Assembly (NCBI GenBank): GCA_025352435.1
Contig: JANXTN010000286.1
Location: 1-6,767, forward strand
DNA length: 6,767 nucleotides
Direction: 5' to 3'
DNA from: Ferruginibacter sp.
GTDB lineage: Bacteria; Bacteroidota; Bacteroidia; Chitinophagales; Chitinophagaceae
Every line of letters starts with the position of its first letter. Within the stretch, counting starts at the first letter, position 1. The notes beneath the pieces are model-generated. The model was given only the letters and a program-made list of their open reading frames with translations, was not told the DNA's origin and did no database searches. Shown piece after piece: positions 6,714 to 6,767 of the stretch. The translations under genes were made by a program, and so were the position numbers.

Positions 6714-6767
6714 TTAGGGAAACTTTCTAAATACGAGGTAGCGCAGCAGTATTTCCAACAGCAAAAA
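6714..6767 (-). CDS. Possible 3' end of another minus-strand gene upstream of rsgA
   Basis: Read on the minus strand from the right edge, one frame gives FLLLEILLRYLVFRKFP followed by TAA (complement of 6714-6716), ending 20 bases before the rsgA start. The hydrophobic and basic pattern looks like the tail of a membrane protein. A second frame, FAVGNTAALPRI then TAG, is also open, so the frame is not certain. The piece is too short to identify, and this may simply be non-coding leader of rsgA. If real, rsgA would be the second gene of an operon. Confidence 0.25.
   Translation of the reverse strand, partial: FLLLEILLRYLVFRKFP

Noticed and set aside
1..6767. Mobile elements, CRISPR repeats, tRNA or rRNA genes, defence genes
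   Set aside because: No direct-repeat arrays, transposase motifs, terminal inverted repeats, cloverleaf sequences or defence-type domains were recognised on either strand.

Overview
The window is a gene-dense, AT-rich (my impression, roughly one third G+C) stretch of a bacterial chromosome. It most likely comes from Bacteroidota, and my guess within that phylum is a Chitinophagaceae-type organism. The grounds are weak Shine-Dalgarno signals with A/T-rich leaders, strong Asn/Lys/Ile usage, the form of the ECF sigma factor, and the membrane protein encoded directly after it, which opens with a 'PSxKVWxxLYNNLHPxRxWP' segment that I associate with that group. No RNA gene, CRISPR array, insertion sequence or other mobile element was seen.

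Layout, left to right. (1) The 3' three quarters of gpmI, cofactor-independent phosphoglycerate mutase, cut by the window edge (+). (2) An ECF-type sigma-70 factor (1198-1779, +). (3) Forty-one bases later, a 485-residue protein (1821-3278, +) with a short charged N-terminus, one transmembrane helix, a long low-complexity Asn/Ser/Lys-rich linker and a C-terminal part that reads as a small outer-membrane beta-barrel. (4) A 195-residue lipoprotein of unknown function (3368-3955, +), overlapping by one base the start of (5) uvrC, the nucleotide excision repair endonuclease subunit (3955-5766, +). (6) On the minus strand and converging on uvrC with three bases between stop codons, rsgA, the circularly permuted ribosome-assembly GTPase (5770-6693). 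The last ~70 bases are the upstream flank of rsgA and may hold the 3' tail of another minus-strand gene.

gpmI, uvrC and rsgA are ordinary housekeeping genes with all visible catalytic motifs intact. The noteworthy part is 1198-3278: a sigma factor paired with a protein whose architecture predicts a single chain crossing both membranes. The N-terminus would lie in the cytoplasm where it could hold the sigma factor, and the C-terminus in the outer membrane. This matches the logic of the recently described dual-membrane-spanning anti-sigma factors of Bacteroidota (Dma1 with its sigma factor Das1 in Bacteroides thetaiotaomicron, linked to outer-membrane vesiculation; recalled, not looked up). The assignment here rests on architecture and gene order, not on a sequence search.
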